Shown here: positions 1 to 8,230 of the stretch, in pieces | Layout of the letters: each line of letters starts with the position of its first letter | Numbering within the stretch: the stretch's first letter is position 1 | Assembly (NCBI RefSeq): GCF_001293685.1 | Contig: NZ_BCAG01000006.1 | Span: forward strand, 124,001 to 188,000 | Length of the DNA stretch: 64,000 nucleotides | Source: Desulfatitalea tepidiphila | GTDB taxonomy: Bacteria; Desulfobacterota; Desulfobacteria; Desulfobacterales; Desulfosarcinaceae | Direction of reading: 5' to 3' | The notes under the pieces: generated by a model | What the model was told of the DNA's origin: nothing | The model's input: the letters and a program-made list of their open reading frames with translations, nothing else | The model's database searches: none | Translations under genes and position numbers: made by a program

Positions 1-1
1 G

Positions 2-772
2 CTACCAGGCGGTCCAGCCGCCGTCGATCAGGATGCTCTGGCCGGTGATGAAATCGGATGCCGGAGCGGCCAGGAAGATGACGATGCCCTCGATCTCCTC
101 GAGCTTGCCCCAACGGCCCATGGGGGTGCGCTCGTTGATGAAGTCGAAGCGCTCCCGGTCATGCCGGATCTGCTTGACCATCTCGGTTTCAAAATAGGTC
201 GGCGCAATGGCGTTAACCCGCACTCCGGCCCTGGCCCACTCCAGGGCCATCACCTTGGTCATCTGCTCGACGCCCCCCTTGGATGAGGCATAGGCGAGTT
301 GGTTCTGCAGGCCCACATGCCCCAGAATCGAACTCATGTTGATCACCTTGCCGTAACCGCGTTCGATCATCTGGGGCACCACCGCCTGGGCCACCAGGTA
401 GTAGGCTTTCAGATTGGTGGAGAGGATGCGATCCCACTCCGCTTCCGGATAGTCGAGGACCGGCACGCGATAGTTGGTGCCCGCATTGTTGAAGAGAATA
501 TCCACCCTTCCGAAACGCGCCAGTATCTCCGCCACACCCTGGTCCACGCTCTCTTTACGGGTGACATCGAATGCAAAACCCGCAGCCTGACGGCCCTGTT
601 TGCGGACCTCCGCTACCGCCGCATCGATATCGTCCGGATTGCGGCCGCACACGGCAATGTCCGCTCCGGCCTTGGCCAACGCCATGGCCGCCGCGCGGCC
701 CAGGCCTTTCGAGCTGCCGGTCACCATGGCGACTTTGCCACTGAGTGAAAACATATCGAGGTTCATACCCAT
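2..772 (-). CDS. SDR-family NAD(P)-dependent dehydrogenase
   Basis: Classical short-chain dehydrogenase of 256 residues, the usual family length. The cofactor motif TGSSKGLG lies at about residues 18-25, NNAG at 95-98, the catalytic serine pair near 147, and the YASSK catalytic Tyr/Lys at Y161/K165. The C-terminus ends GGWTAW, as in FabG-like and gluconate 5-dehydrogenase-like enzymes. The start is taken from an AAGGAG box just upstream; the second ATG (766) has better spacing (9 bases) and is equally possible. The gene is last in the liv operon, 68 bases after livF, so it may oxidise or reduce a product of the imported substrate. The substrate cannot be read from sequence. Confidence 0.9.
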   Translation of the reverse strand: MGMNLDMFSLSGKVAMVTGSSKGLGRAAAMALAKAGADIAVCGRNPDDIDAAVAEVRKQGRQAAGFAFDVTRKESVDQGVAEILARFGRVDILFNNAGTNYRVPVLDYPEAEWDRILSTNLKAYYLVAQAVVPQMIERGYGKVINMSSILGHVGLQNQLAYASSKGGVEQMTKVMALEWARAGVRVNAIAPTYFETEMVKQIRHDRERFDFINERTPMGRWGKLEEIEGIVIFLAAPASDFITGQSILIDGGWTAW

Positions 773-840
773 GATCTCCTTATGGAGGTATCGTCGCCCT
801 TCCCGTGCGCCGCCTGGCGGCGCATCTGTTCCGTGGTATG

Positions 841-1542
841 CTACAAGGCGAGGTATTGCTTGATGATCGACTCGTTGTCCCAGATCGCCGCGATGCTGTC
901 CGTGTGCACGATGCACCCCTTTTCGAGGATATAGCCTCGCGCACACACCCTGCGGCAGAATTTGAGATTCTGATCGGCCAGCAGGATGGTCATACCCGTG
1001 TCGCGGATCTCTTCGATCACCCTGGCCAGGTTGTCCACGATCAACGGGGCCAGACCTTCAGAGGGCTCGTCCAGCAGGACCATGTCCGGATTGGCCATCA
1101 AGGCCCGTCCCATGCCGAGCATTTTCTTCTCTCCTCCGGAAAGAAGAATTCCCATTTGTTTGCGGCGTTCGCCGAGGACCGGGAAGAGCGCCTCCACCCG
1201 TTCACGCGTCCAGTGCCCGTCCCGGCCCGAAAGCCGCCGCGCGATCTCCAGGTTCTCCTCGCAGGTCAGGTCTGGAAAGATGCGCAGGTCATCCGGCATA
1301 TAGGCCATGCCCGCCTTGGAGATGGCATAGGCGGGCTTGCCGCGCATGTCCACCCCTTTGAACCGAACCGCACCGCTGCGCGGCGTGGTGAGCCCCATCA
1401 CCGAACGCAAAGAGGTGGTCTTGCCGACCCCGTTACGGCCGAGCAAGGCCACCACCTCTCCCCTGTCCACCGAAAAGGAGACATCCTGAAGAATATGCGA
1501 CTTGCCGTAGAAGGTATTCATCGACTCGACCTGAAGCATCAT
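841..1542 (-). CDS. livF: LivF-type ABC transporter ATP-binding protein
   Basis: Second ATPase of a branched-chain amino-acid-type (HAAT) importer, 233 residues. Walker A GRNGVGKT is at about 35-42, an ABC signature variant LSGGEKKM near 134, and Walker B MVLLDEPSEGL follows. It overlaps livG by 4 bases, so the two ATPases are translationally coupled. It would pair with LivG on the cytoplasmic face of LivHM. HAAT systems also carry urea, amides or aromatic acids, so the family does not fix the substrate. Confidence 0.93.
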   Translation of the reverse strand: MMLQVESMNTFYGKSHILQDVSFSVDRGEVVALLGRNGVGKTTSLRSVMGLTTPRSGAVRFKGVDMRGKPAYAISKAGMAYMPDDLRIFPDLTCEENLEIARRLSGRDGHWTRERVEALFPVLGERRKQMGILLSGGEKKMLGMGRALMANPDMVLLDEPSEGLAPLIVDNLARVIEEIRDTGMTILLADQNLKFCRRVCARGYILEKGCIVHTDSIAAIWDNESIIKQYLAL

Positions 1543-2300
1543 GACGTCACCTCTTGCCCCAGGTAGACTTCCCTCACCCTCGGATCGTTCTTGACCGCTT
1601 CGGTCGTACCGTCACCGATGACTTCGCCGTGATGCAGCACGATGACCCGTTCCGAAAGTGAAAAGACGATATCCATGTCGTGCTCCACGATGACGAAGGT
1701 GGTCTCCTTGTTGACCGACAACCTGCGGATATTCTCAAGAATGCGCACCCGTTCCACCGGATTCATGCCTGCGGTGGGCTCGTCGAGAAACAACAGCTTG
1801 GGCCGGGCGGCCAGGGCCACACCGACCTCCAGGACCCGCTGATCGCCGTGCGATAGCGCACTGGCCACGGTGTGGGCCTCGTTCTCCAATCCGATGCGCT
1901 CCAGAATCTGGGCGACTTCCGCGTGGACCGCCGTCTCCTTGTGGATGGCGCGCAGCAACCGCCTCGTGAGATTCCGTATGGCCAGCGCGGGCAGCAGGAG
2001 ATTCTCCGCCACTGTCATCTCCGGGAAGATGTTCACCAATTGAAACGAGCGGCACAACCCCATTTTCACCCGCCGGTGTACGGGCAGACGGGTGATGTCA
2101 GCGCCCTGGAAATAGATCCGGCCGGTGTCGGGCGGAATTGATCCGGAGAGCATGTTGATCAGCGTCGATTTGCCGGCCCCGTTGGGTCCGATGATGGAAG
2201 TGAGCACGCCCTCGTGCAGGGTCAGATTGACATCGCTGGCGGCCCTGACCCGCCCAAAGGACTTATTCAAGTTGACGATCTTCAAGATTTCAGCAGTCAT
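1539..2300 (-). CDS. livG: LivG-type ABC transporter ATP-binding protein
   Basis: First ATPase of the HAAT importer. Starting at MTAEILK gives 253 residues; this start is chosen over an upstream ATG at 2342 because an AGGGA box sits about 7 bases before it. Walker A GPNGAGKST and Walker B LLFLDEPTAGMNP are intact, and the second segment is typical of LivG (the MNPVE motif after Walker B). The signature reads LSHGDQR rather than the common LSYGxQR. It is separated from livM by about 185 bases containing a dispersed half-palindrome. Confidence 0.93.
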   Translation of the reverse strand: MTAEILKIVNLNKSFGRVRAASDVNLTLHEGVLTSIIGPNGAGKSTLINMLSGSIPPDTGRIYFQGADITRLPVHRRVKMGLCRSFQLVNIFPEMTVAENLLLPALAIRNLTRRLLRAIHKETAVHAEVAQILERIGLENEAHTVASALSHGDQRVLEVGVALAARPKLLFLDEPTAGMNPVERVRILENIRRLSVNKETTFVIVEHDMDIVFSLSERVIVLHHGEVIGDGTTEAVKNDPRVREVYLGQEVTS

Positions 2301-2376
2301 CGCGATTCCCTGCCCGATTAACGGAAGATTGAAAACGATCATTCAACAGCGACGGACCTGTAAAAAGCCTCAGAGG

Positions 2377-2404
2377 CGTCATGCCGGCGAACGCCGGAAT
2401 CCAG
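2377..2404. repeat. Half copy of dispersed CGTCATGCCGGCGAACG repeat
   Basis: A 28-base segment in the livM-livG gap matches the left arm of the full imperfect palindromes at 16729-16799 and 44714-44784. Only one arm is present here. It is preceded by a CTGTAAAAAG-type sequence also found next to the other copies. It could influence processing of the liv mRNA between livM and livG, but no right arm is visible to form a hairpin. Confidence 0.7.
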
Positions 2405-2485
2405 AACCCGCTGAACAGGGCGGCCCCGGATTGGACCAGGATGTCGGTAAAGCCCCATCTTCAACTGGTTGACAATCCACCCGCC

Positions 2486-3424
2486 TCATTTGGACCGACT
2501 GGCGAACATGCCCACGATGCCGCCCCGGAAGCCCATGATGATCACCAATAGAATCAGCCCGAACCAGAGCATCCAGTTGTGCGTGAAACGCTCGATCATT
2601 TCCCGCAGCACGATGAAAACCGCGCTGCCGACGATGGGCCCGATGAAGGTCTGCAGCCCGCCGATGAGCGTCACCAGGATCGGCGCAGCCGAATGGCTCC
2701 AGTGGGCCGAAAAAGGTTCGGCATGACTCTCCAGCAGGGCGGCCAGCGCCCCGGCCAGTCCCGCAAAAGTCCCGGAAATGACAAACGCTCCCAAACGGTA
2801 GTTTTTCAGCGAGACGCCGGCGAAGACGACCCGTTTCTCGTTTTCCCGGATGCCGGCCAGCACGAGCCCGAATGGGGAGTGCAAAATCCGGTAAATCAAA
2901 AATGTCGTCAGCAGCAGCAGTGAAAGAATAAGAAAATAGTAGTACTGCGGCTTGATCATCGGAATGGAGACCACCCCCAGGGCGATGGGCGCACGCATGA
3001 TGCCCACCAGGCCGTCGTCTCCGCCAGTGACGCTGCGCATGTTCCAGATGAGGGAAAAGACCATCATGCCGAATGCCAGGGTCAACATGGCGAAGTAAAT
3101 TTCGGTGTGACGCACGCAAAAATAGCCGATCATCGCCGAGAGCAGCCCGGCGCAGATGACCCCGACCAGGATGCCGGCCAACGGATGCGGATGTACGTGG
3201 AGGGAGAAAAGCCCCAGGCCGTATGCGCCTGCGGCGTAGAAGGCCGCGTGTCCGAAGGAAAGCAGCCCGGTCCGTCCAAAAAGCACATTGTAACCCATGG
3301 CGAAAATCGAAAGAATCATTACCCGGGAAGTGATATAGATCACGAAGCGGCTGCCGAAGAGGCCGATAAGAACCAGGGCGGCAATGGCGAGCAGCGCAAG
3401 GATGGTGTTGAGATATCGGTTCAT
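2486..3424 (-). CDS. livM: LivM-type ABC transporter permease
   Basis: Inner-membrane permease of the HAAT importer, 312 residues, highly hydrophobic with about nine or ten predicted transmembrane segments. It contains the family motif GRTGLLSFGHAAFYAAGAY near residues 50-68, matching the conserved LSLGHAAFFGIGAY-like region of LivM. Its start overlaps the livH stop (ATGA), so the permeases are translated as a coupled pair. It carries an arginine-rich loop before the EAA-like region. Confidence 0.93.
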   Translation of the reverse strand: MNRYLNTILALLAIAALVLIGLFGSRFVIYITSRVMILSIFAMGYNVLFGRTGLLSFGHAAFYAAGAYGLGLFSLHVHPHPLAGILVGVICAGLLSAMIGYFCVRHTEIYFAMLTLAFGMMVFSLIWNMRSVTGGDDGLVGIMRAPIALGVVSIPMIKPQYYYFLILSLLLLTTFLIYRILHSPFGLVLAGIRENEKRVVFAGVSLKNYRLGAFVISGTFAGLAGALAALLESHAEPFSAHWSHSAAPILVTLIGGLQTFIGPIVGSAVFIVLREMIERFTHNWMLWFGLILLVIIMGFRGGIVGMFASRSK

Positions 3425-4308
3425 CAGGTCGCCTTCCCGAAAAATCCCTGGGGACGCAGCAGCAGCACTGCGGCCATCAGGATGAAAGTGAGAAACATGT
3501 CGAAAGCCGGAAGAAAACGTGTGCCGAAAGAAGAGAGCAGGCCGATGATCAGGGCCCCTAAAAATGCGCCTTTGAGACTGCCCAGGCCGCCGATCACCGC
3601 CACCACGAATGCATTGATGATAATACTTTCACCCATGCCGGGCGTCAGGAGTCCGACGTAGGGGACGGCCAGGGCGCCGCCCATCGCGCCGAGCCAGGTG
3701 CCGAACACGAATACGGATGTGAAGAGAGCCGGCACCGGGACCCCGATGGCGGCGGCCATTTCGCGTTCCGAGGAGGCCGCCCGAATGATGCGGCCATACC
3801 AGGTACGCTCGATGAGCGCCCACAGTCCCAATGCCACCAGCGGACCCACGATGATGATGAAGAGGTTGTAGGTGGGAAAATAGCGTCCGAGAATATCCAC
3901 CGAACCACTGAGCCCCGGTACGCTCGGCGACCCTAACGAGCCGCCGCCCCAGATGATCTTGACCAGATCGTCGAAGAGCAGCACAAAGGCGAATGTCAAC
4001 AGCAATTGATACGGCAGGGCCAGGTGGTAGACATAACGCAGGAAAAAGCGTTCGATGATGAAACCGGCCGCGCAAACCAGAATCGGGCCGATCAGCAGCC
4101 CGACCCAGAAATTGCCGCCCAGGGCGCTCAGGGCCGTGAAGCAGCAGTAGGCGCCCAACATGTAAAAACTGCCATGTGCAAAGTTGAGGACGCCCAGGAC
4201 GCCGAAGATGAGGGTCAAGCCGCTGGCCACCAGCCAGATGAACATCCCAGTGGAGAGACCGGCCAAACAGACGTGCACAATGGATTCCAGTGTCAAAACA
4301 GCCTCCAC
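3424..4308 (-). CDS. livH: LivH-type ABC transporter permease
   Basis: Partner permease of the HAAT importer, 294 residues, very hydrophobic. The motif LNFAHGSFYMLGAY (about residues 41-54) is the LivH hallmark equivalent to LNxAHGxxxMxGAY. It follows the binding-protein gene after 149 bases containing a strong hairpin, an arrangement that commonly lowers permease expression relative to the binding protein. Confidence 0.93.
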   Translation of the reverse strand: MEAVLTLESIVHVCLAGLSTGMFIWLVASGLTLIFGVLGVLNFAHGSFYMLGAYCCFTALSALGGNFWVGLLIGPILVCAAGFIIERFFLRYVYHLALPYQLLLTFAFVLLFDDLVKIIWGGGSLGSPSVPGLSGSVDILGRYFPTYNLFIIIVGPLVALGLWALIERTWYGRIIRAASSEREMAAAIGVPVPALFTSVFVFGTWLGAMGGALAVPYVGLLTPGMGESIIINAFVVAVIGGLGSLKGAFLGALIIGLLSSFGTRFLPAFDMFLTFILMAAVLLLRPQGFFGKAT

Positions 4309-4386
4309 TTCCCGGCATTATTCAATAGGGGAACACTATCGCCGGCGCTTCTCTGCACTCGTTGCCGTTGGCCACCGCCAGGGTAA

Positions 4387-4418
4387 CCGCGTTTCCACGC
4401 GATCTCGTGGAAACGCGG
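4387..4418 (-). terminator. Perfect 13-bp hairpin between livK and livH
   Basis: CCGCGTTTCCACG at 4387-4399 is perfectly complementary to 4406-4418, with loop CGATCT. There is no U-tract on either strand. It is best read as an attenuating or mRNA-stabilising stem after the binding-protein gene, consistent with the need for excess binding protein over permease. It could also be a REP-like repeat, although I see no second copy here. Confidence 0.6.
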
Positions 4419-4457
4419 CGGCGGGGCGAAGTCATTGAGAACCCGTTCGATCGTTCA

Positions 4458-5738
4458 TCAGAACGGCGGTTTGGAAGCGTCCCCTTCGAAAGGCGGCCGG
4501 TTGAAACACTCTTTCGCGGGCACCATGACCTGTTTGCCCATGATCTTGAAGGGGTATTTGGCATCCGCCACCGTCAACCCCCACGGCACGTCATACATGG
4601 CCTGGTGATCTTCTTTCCTGAAGACGCGCGGACCGGCCGGTGAATCCATCTGCATGCCTTCCAGGGCCTGGATCACCGCCTTGGTCTCCTTGGACCCGGA
4701 GGCCTCCACCGCTTTTTTGAAGGCGAACATCGTGGAGTAACCGGTTTCGGAGACATAGGCCGGGAAATGGTCCCAGCGTTTGCGGAAGCGCTGGACCCAT
4801 TCGTTGTTGCGGCTGTTGTTCGGGTAGAGGAAAAAGTAGCGGCCGGAGATCCAGATGTTATCGGGCATCTCCGCCCCGAGCCCTTCGAGCACATCCATGG
4901 CCGCGCCCACCGGGAACATGACGTGCTTGATTTTCTCGAACAAGCCGGCCTGGTTGGCCTGTTTGACGAAAGTGATCAACTCCCCCGCCCATTCGGTGGA
5001 ATAGAGTCCGTCGGGTTTGGCATCCATAATCGTGTTGATGTGGGGCCGGAAATCCGTGGTCCCGAAAGGCGCCCACGACTCCGCGGTAAAAGAGACATCT
5101 TTTTTGAGCTTTCCGAGCGTGTTTTTGAACATCTCCCAGCACGTGTAGCCATACTCATATTTGGGGCTGACCGTGGCCCAGGTCTTGGCCGGCAGATCCT
5201 TGGCCACGAAAGCGGCCGCATTGCCGTCCTGATAAGTCGCGTTGCAGATGCGGAAGATCTGGCGGACGCCGTTTTTGAACACCTGCTCCTCGGTGAGCTT
5301 CTCGGTGGCCGCATGGGTGACCATGAGCACCTTGTCCAGTTCGGCCATCACCGGCGCCAGAGCCAGGGCCTGACCCGAAGAGTCCACGCCGGCCAGGAAA
5401 TCGGCGCCCCAGCTATCGACGAAATAGCGTGCATTCTGGATCGCTTCCGGTGTTTTCAGGGTGGAATCCCGGAATTCGATCTCCAGTTTGTTGCCGGCGA
5501 TGCCGCCGGCCGCATTGATCTCCTCCATGCCCAGGGTGGCGCCCATCTTGTGAAAATCCCCGTAACCCGCCAACGTGCCTGACATCACCGCCTGGTACCC
5601 CACCTTGATGGGGCCTTTAATCTTGGGCGTCGCCGCCCAGAGCCCGGTGGGTTTGGCGAATCCGCCAAGGGCTGCCGCCCCGGTGGTTAAAAGTCCGGCT
5701 TGAATGAAACGTCTGCGTGTCCATCCCTTCTTTGCCAT
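4458..5738 (-). CDS. Tat-exported ABC substrate-binding protein (LivK-like)
   Basis: Periplasmic binding protein of the Peripla_BP_6 (leucine/amide-binding) family, 426 residues. The N-terminus has a twin-arginine signal (TRRRFIQAG at residues 7-15) followed by a hydrophobic stretch ending GLWAATP, so it is probably exported folded through Tat. The mature part begins with IKVGYQAVMSGTLAGYG and has the SLKTPE/ALALAPVMAE features of the family. A GGGGGAGG ribosome site precedes the ATG by 6 bases. First gene of the liv operon. Desulfobacterales carry many such proteins, often for aromatic or organic acids; the ligand is not determined. Confidence 0.9.
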   Translation of the reverse strand: MAKKGWTRRRFIQAGLLTTGAAALGGFAKPTGLWAATPKIKGPIKVGYQAVMSGTLAGYGDFHKMGATLGMEEINAAGGIAGNKLEIEFRDSTLKTPEAIQNARYFVDSWGADFLAGVDSSGQALALAPVMAELDKVLMVTHAATEKLTEEQVFKNGVRQIFRICNATYQDGNAAAFVAKDLPAKTWATVSPKYEYGYTCWEMFKNTLGKLKKDVSFTAESWAPFGTTDFRPHINTIMDAKPDGLYSTEWAGELITFVKQANQAGLFEKIKHVMFPVGAAMDVLEGLGAEMPDNIWISGRYFFLYPNNSRNNEWVQRFRKRWDHFPAYVSETGYSTMFAFKKAVEASGSKETKAVIQALEGMQMDSPAGPRVFRKEDHQAMYDVPWGLTVADAKYPFKIMGKQVMVPAKECFNRPPFEGDASKPPF

Positions 5739-5956
5739 GGCAAACCTCCCCCTGATTGTGCGTCCAAATCATTAATAAGGGATTAAGGCCCATCCCGGGT
5801 GAAAATCACCGCAACATGTCGCGCCGTCGAAAGCGCATGGAAAATTTACGTGATGTTCAAAAATCTGCGGCAAATGCAGCGGCAAAAACGTTGATTCATG
5901 GTGCGGCGACTGCTGAATGATTCACAGATACCGAACCATGTTCATAAATTGAGGGT

Positions 5957-5985
5957 ACTATAGCAATGATGCGCGTGCGTGACAA
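5957..5985 (-). promoter_or_regulatory. Sigma-70 promoter of the liv operon
   Basis: On the minus strand TTGTCA (5985-5980) and TATAGT (5962-5957) are separated by exactly 17 bases. Transcription would start near 5950 and give a leader of about 210 bases before livK. No convincing riboswitch fold was recognised in the leader. This 5739-6182 gap holds otherwise only the hairpin at 6150-6177. Confidence 0.65.
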
Positions 5986-6149
5986 TTCTAAACTGCAGAT
6001 TTTTCGATCCTACACCGAAAACGGCAGCGCCGGCCGGGTCATGGAGCTGGTGCGCAGAATGGCGCGACTGTAATGGCCAGGCGCTAAGACCGCCCTGCCA
6101 TCACAACCATGGAAGACCCATCGCAAGGTCACGGCGGTGTTCATGGTTT

Positions 6150-6177
6150 GGCACGAAGCGCGTCTGCGCTTCGTGCC
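6150..6177 (-). terminator. 12-bp perfect hairpin after the DM13 gene
   Basis: GGCACGAAGCGC (6150-6161) pairs perfectly with 6166-6177 around a 4-base loop, 5 bases after the DM13 stop codon. No U-run follows on the minus strand, so it may act as a transcript-end stabiliser or a weak terminator of the msrAB operon. Confidence 0.6.
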
Positions 6178-6182
6178 TCTCC

Positions 6183-6605
6183 CTACTTCATCATCGTATC
6201 GGACAGGCCGGCCCGACCGATTTCGACCTTATACTTCTTGCACCAGATGACAACAGTATCGTAGTCACCGGCTTCTACGCCCATGGGCAGATCGAAGGAG
6301 ACCGTACCCGTGAACTTCTTGAGCATGCCAAGCTCCACACCCTTGCGCCAGTCGCCGTCTTTGGCCAGGAAGACATAACCGTCCGGAATCTTGTCGATCT
6401 TTATGTCGCTGAGCGTTAAAGTCGTGTGGCCCTTCATGTCCTGGTTCAGTGTAACTTTACCGCTGGCGTGGTGGTCCATGGTACCTGTCAGCATGCCTAG
6501 CATGGGGTTATCTTTCATCATGTCCGTCGCACCGGCAAGGCCGGCAGCGCCTATGATCAGCATCATCGCCGATAGAATTTGAGTCATCCAAAATGATTGT
6601 GTCAT
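6183..6605 (-). CDS. Secreted DM13-domain protein
   Basis: 140 residues with an N-terminal signal-like hydrophobic segment (about 9-26, ending LAGATD). The rest matches the DM13 domain: HHASGKVTL near 45, PDGYVFLAKDGDW near 74, and the hallmark YDTVVIWCKKYKVEIGRAGL with the conserved Cys at 122. DM13 domains are proposed electron-transfer or heme/redox-associated modules in extracytoplasmic proteins; that role is a family prediction, not shown here. Good ribosome site AGGAAGG. It follows the probable selenoprotein gene by 73 bases and is the last gene of the msrAB group. Confidence 0.8.
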   Translation of the reverse strand: MTQSFWMTQILSAMMLIIGAAGLAGATDMMKDNPMLGMLTGTMDHHASGKVTLNQDMKGHTTLTLSDIKIDKIPDGYVFLAKDGDWRKGVELGMLKKFTGTVSFDLPMGVEAGDYDTVVIWCKKYKVEIGRAGLSDTMMK

Positions 6606-6678
6606 GGTGCACCTTCCTTTCTATTCGTTTCGAGTTCCCGATACCCCGTCACACTTGCCCGTCCGCTCGTCTGGTGCG

Positions 6679-6969
6679 TCAGGGTGTGACGGTTCCAACA
6701 TAGGTGCCGGCCATTTTCAGGGCCGCCACCATCTGCTCCGGACCGATGACATCCGGATCGTAGGTTACGGTGTTGATTTCACGGAACCCGCGAAATCCTC
6801 GGGTCACTTTTTTTACGCCCGCCAGCCCCTCCAGGGCCGCCTTGCCCACGTCGTATCATCGAACGTAAAAGGCGATTTCCGCCAGGGACTCTGCCTGAGC
6901 CGGAAACACAGCTGATGCCGCCGCGACCGTCACCGTCAGAATTAAGAACCAAAAGAGGTTGTATTTCAT
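6679..6969 (-). CDS. Secreted HMA-like protein with in-frame TGA (probable selenocysteine)
   Basis: Reading through one TGA at 6858-6856 gives a 96-residue protein: signal peptide MKYNLFWFL...AQA (1-26), then a small domain AEIAFYVR-U38-YDVGKAALEGLAGVKKV resembling the heavy-metal-associated fold, where U aligns with the second Cys of the usual CxxC followed by V..AL...GV..V. The frame stays open and coherent for 58 codons after TGA and ends at a normal TGA. Directly after the TGA the mRNA can form CGGCCC/GGGCUG with loop UGGAG, 22 bases downstream, matching bacterial SECIS spacing with G in the first loop bases. AAAGGAG precedes the ATG. It starts 31 bases after the msrAB stop. Alternatives: a nonsense-mutated pseudogene or a sequencing error. 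Confidence 0.75.
6818..6858 (-). promoter_or_regulatory. Candidate bacterial SECIS element
   Basis: Minus-strand RNA after the in-frame UGA: 16 bases, then a 6-bp stem (6839-6834 with 6828-6823, one G-U pair) closed by the 5-base loop UGGAG (6833-6829). The loop begins 22 bases after UGA and has a G in its first two positions, as known for SelB-dependent bacterial elements. The stem is short, so this needs comparison with homologues. Confidence 0.6.
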
Positions 6970-7000
6970 GAGTACTGCTCCTTTCCGAACACCGTCGCGC

Positions 7001-8107
7001 TCAACGAAACAGAGATCGATACTGTTCGTAGCCTTCTTTTTGCAGATCTTCCTTGGGAATGAACCGAAGGGCCGCCGAATTGATGCAGTAGCGCAACCCG
7101 GTGGGTTGTGGACCGTCCTTAAACACATGGCCGAGATGGGAATCGGCGTGCTTACTGCGCACCTCGGTGCGCACCACCAAGAACGCGTGGTCGGTCTTCT
7201 CCGTTATGTTGTCGGGTTCGAGGGGGCGCGTAAAACTTGGCCAGCCCGTTCCAGAGTCGTATTTATCCGTGGAGCTGAACAGTGGCTCGCTCGAGACGAT
7301 GTCCACATAGATGCCTTCACGGTGATTGTTCCAGTAGAGATTGTCGAAGGGCGGTTCGGTGCCCTCTTTTTGGGTCACCTTGTACTGCAGTGGGGAGAGC
7401 CGCCGGCGCAGCTCTTCCGGATCCGGTTTCTGGTAGCTTTGTTTGGTGGATGATGGGGGTTGAGCGTCGGCCCAGGCCTTTTCCAGGAATTGATCGCGTC
7501 CGGAACGGGAACGATAGTAATGATAGCGCAGGGGATTATTTTTATAGTAATTCTGGTGATACGGCTCGGCTGCGTAGAAGGGGCCCAGGGGTAGAATGTC
7601 GGTGACGATGGGCTTTTCGAAGCGGCCGGTGGAGGCGAGGTCCCGTTTCGATGACTCCGCCAGGCGATGTTCGATTTCGTCGGCATAGAATATGGCGCTG
7701 CGATACTGCGCGCCGCGATCCACAAACTGCCCCCCAGGGTCGGTAGGGTCCACATGGCGCCAGAAGTGCGCCAACAATGCGGCATAATCGATGCGACCGG
7801 GATCGTAGACAACTTTAACTGCTTCCACATGTCCCGTGCCGCCGGATGACACCTGCTTATAGGTTGGGTTGGCGACATGACCGCCGGTGTAACCGGATAT
7901 GACCTCGATGACGCCGGGTACTTTCTCAAAATCAGATTCCGTGCACCAGAAACAACCGCCTGCAAAGAAGGCACTCCTGGCTTTCATTTCAGCTCCTGTT
8001 TTACGATCGCGGGTATCGCTCTTACCGGTTGCACTGGAAAGCATCGCATAGCCCAGGAAGAAGATCGCCAAAGCAGCGATGGCAGTGATGATAGATGATA
8101 GTTTCAT
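7001..8107 (-). CDS. msrAB: Periplasmic bifunctional peptide-methionine sulfoxide reductase MsrA-MsrB
   Basis: 368 residues from the ATG after GGAGGTGTCT. An N-terminal hydrophobic anchor (about 5-24) directs it to the periplasmic side. The MsrA domain has AGGCFWCTE with catalytic Cys52; the MsrB domain has GTGWPSF, HLGHVF and RYCINS with catalytic Cys341. Domain order A-B as in PilB-type and other fused enzymes; the zinc CxxC pairs of many MsrB are absent. It would repair both S- and R-methionine sulfoxide in exported proteins. The two-component system ends 123 bases upstream and phased half-sites lie in the gap, so it is probably the target of that system. Confidence 0.93.
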   Translation of the reverse strand: MKLSSIITAIAALAIFFLGYAMLSSATGKSDTRDRKTGAEMKARSAFFAGGCFWCTESDFEKVPGVIEVISGYTGGHVANPTYKQVSSGGTGHVEAVKVVYDPGRIDYAALLAHFWRHVDPTDPGGQFVDRGAQYRSAIFYADEIEHRLAESSKRDLASTGRFEKPIVTDILPLGPFYAAEPYHQNYYKNNPLRYHYYRSRSGRDQFLEKAWADAQPPSSTKQSYQKPDPEELRRRLSPLQYKVTQKEGTEPPFDNLYWNNHREGIYVDIVSSEPLFSSTDKYDSGTGWPSFTRPLEPDNITEKTDHAFLVVRTEVRSKHADSHLGHVFKDGPQPTGLRYCINSAALRFIPKEDLQKEGYEQYRSLFR

Positions 8108-8182
8108 AGACACCTCCAATGAGTCCGTCTGCGGCTGTTGAACACGCCGCATGATGTGTTCATTCGGATCATAAGCAGAGCG

Positions 8183-8221
8183 GTTAAAGAGAGAATAAAG
8201 GCAGTGTAAAGATTGTGTAAA
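8183..8221 (-). promoter_or_regulatory. Tandem 11-bp-phased response-regulator half-sites before msrAB
   Basis: On the minus strand TTTACA, TTTACA, TTTATT and TTTAAC begin at intervals of exactly 11 bases (plus-strand starts 8216, 8205, 8194, 8183), each separated by 5 bases. Tandem direct half-sites with this helical phasing are typical targets of OmpR-family regulators. They lie about 75-115 bases before the msrAB start and just after the histidine kinase gene. Binding by the adjacent regulator is inferred. Confidence 0.6.
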
Positions 8222-8230
8222 GATCGCCTG

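Noticed and set aside
6856-6969. Treating the HMA-like gene as a truncated 37-residue peptide
   Set aside because: The frame after TGA stays open with domain-like sequence and a SECIS-like hairpin; read-through explains it better than a stop, although a mutation is still possible.
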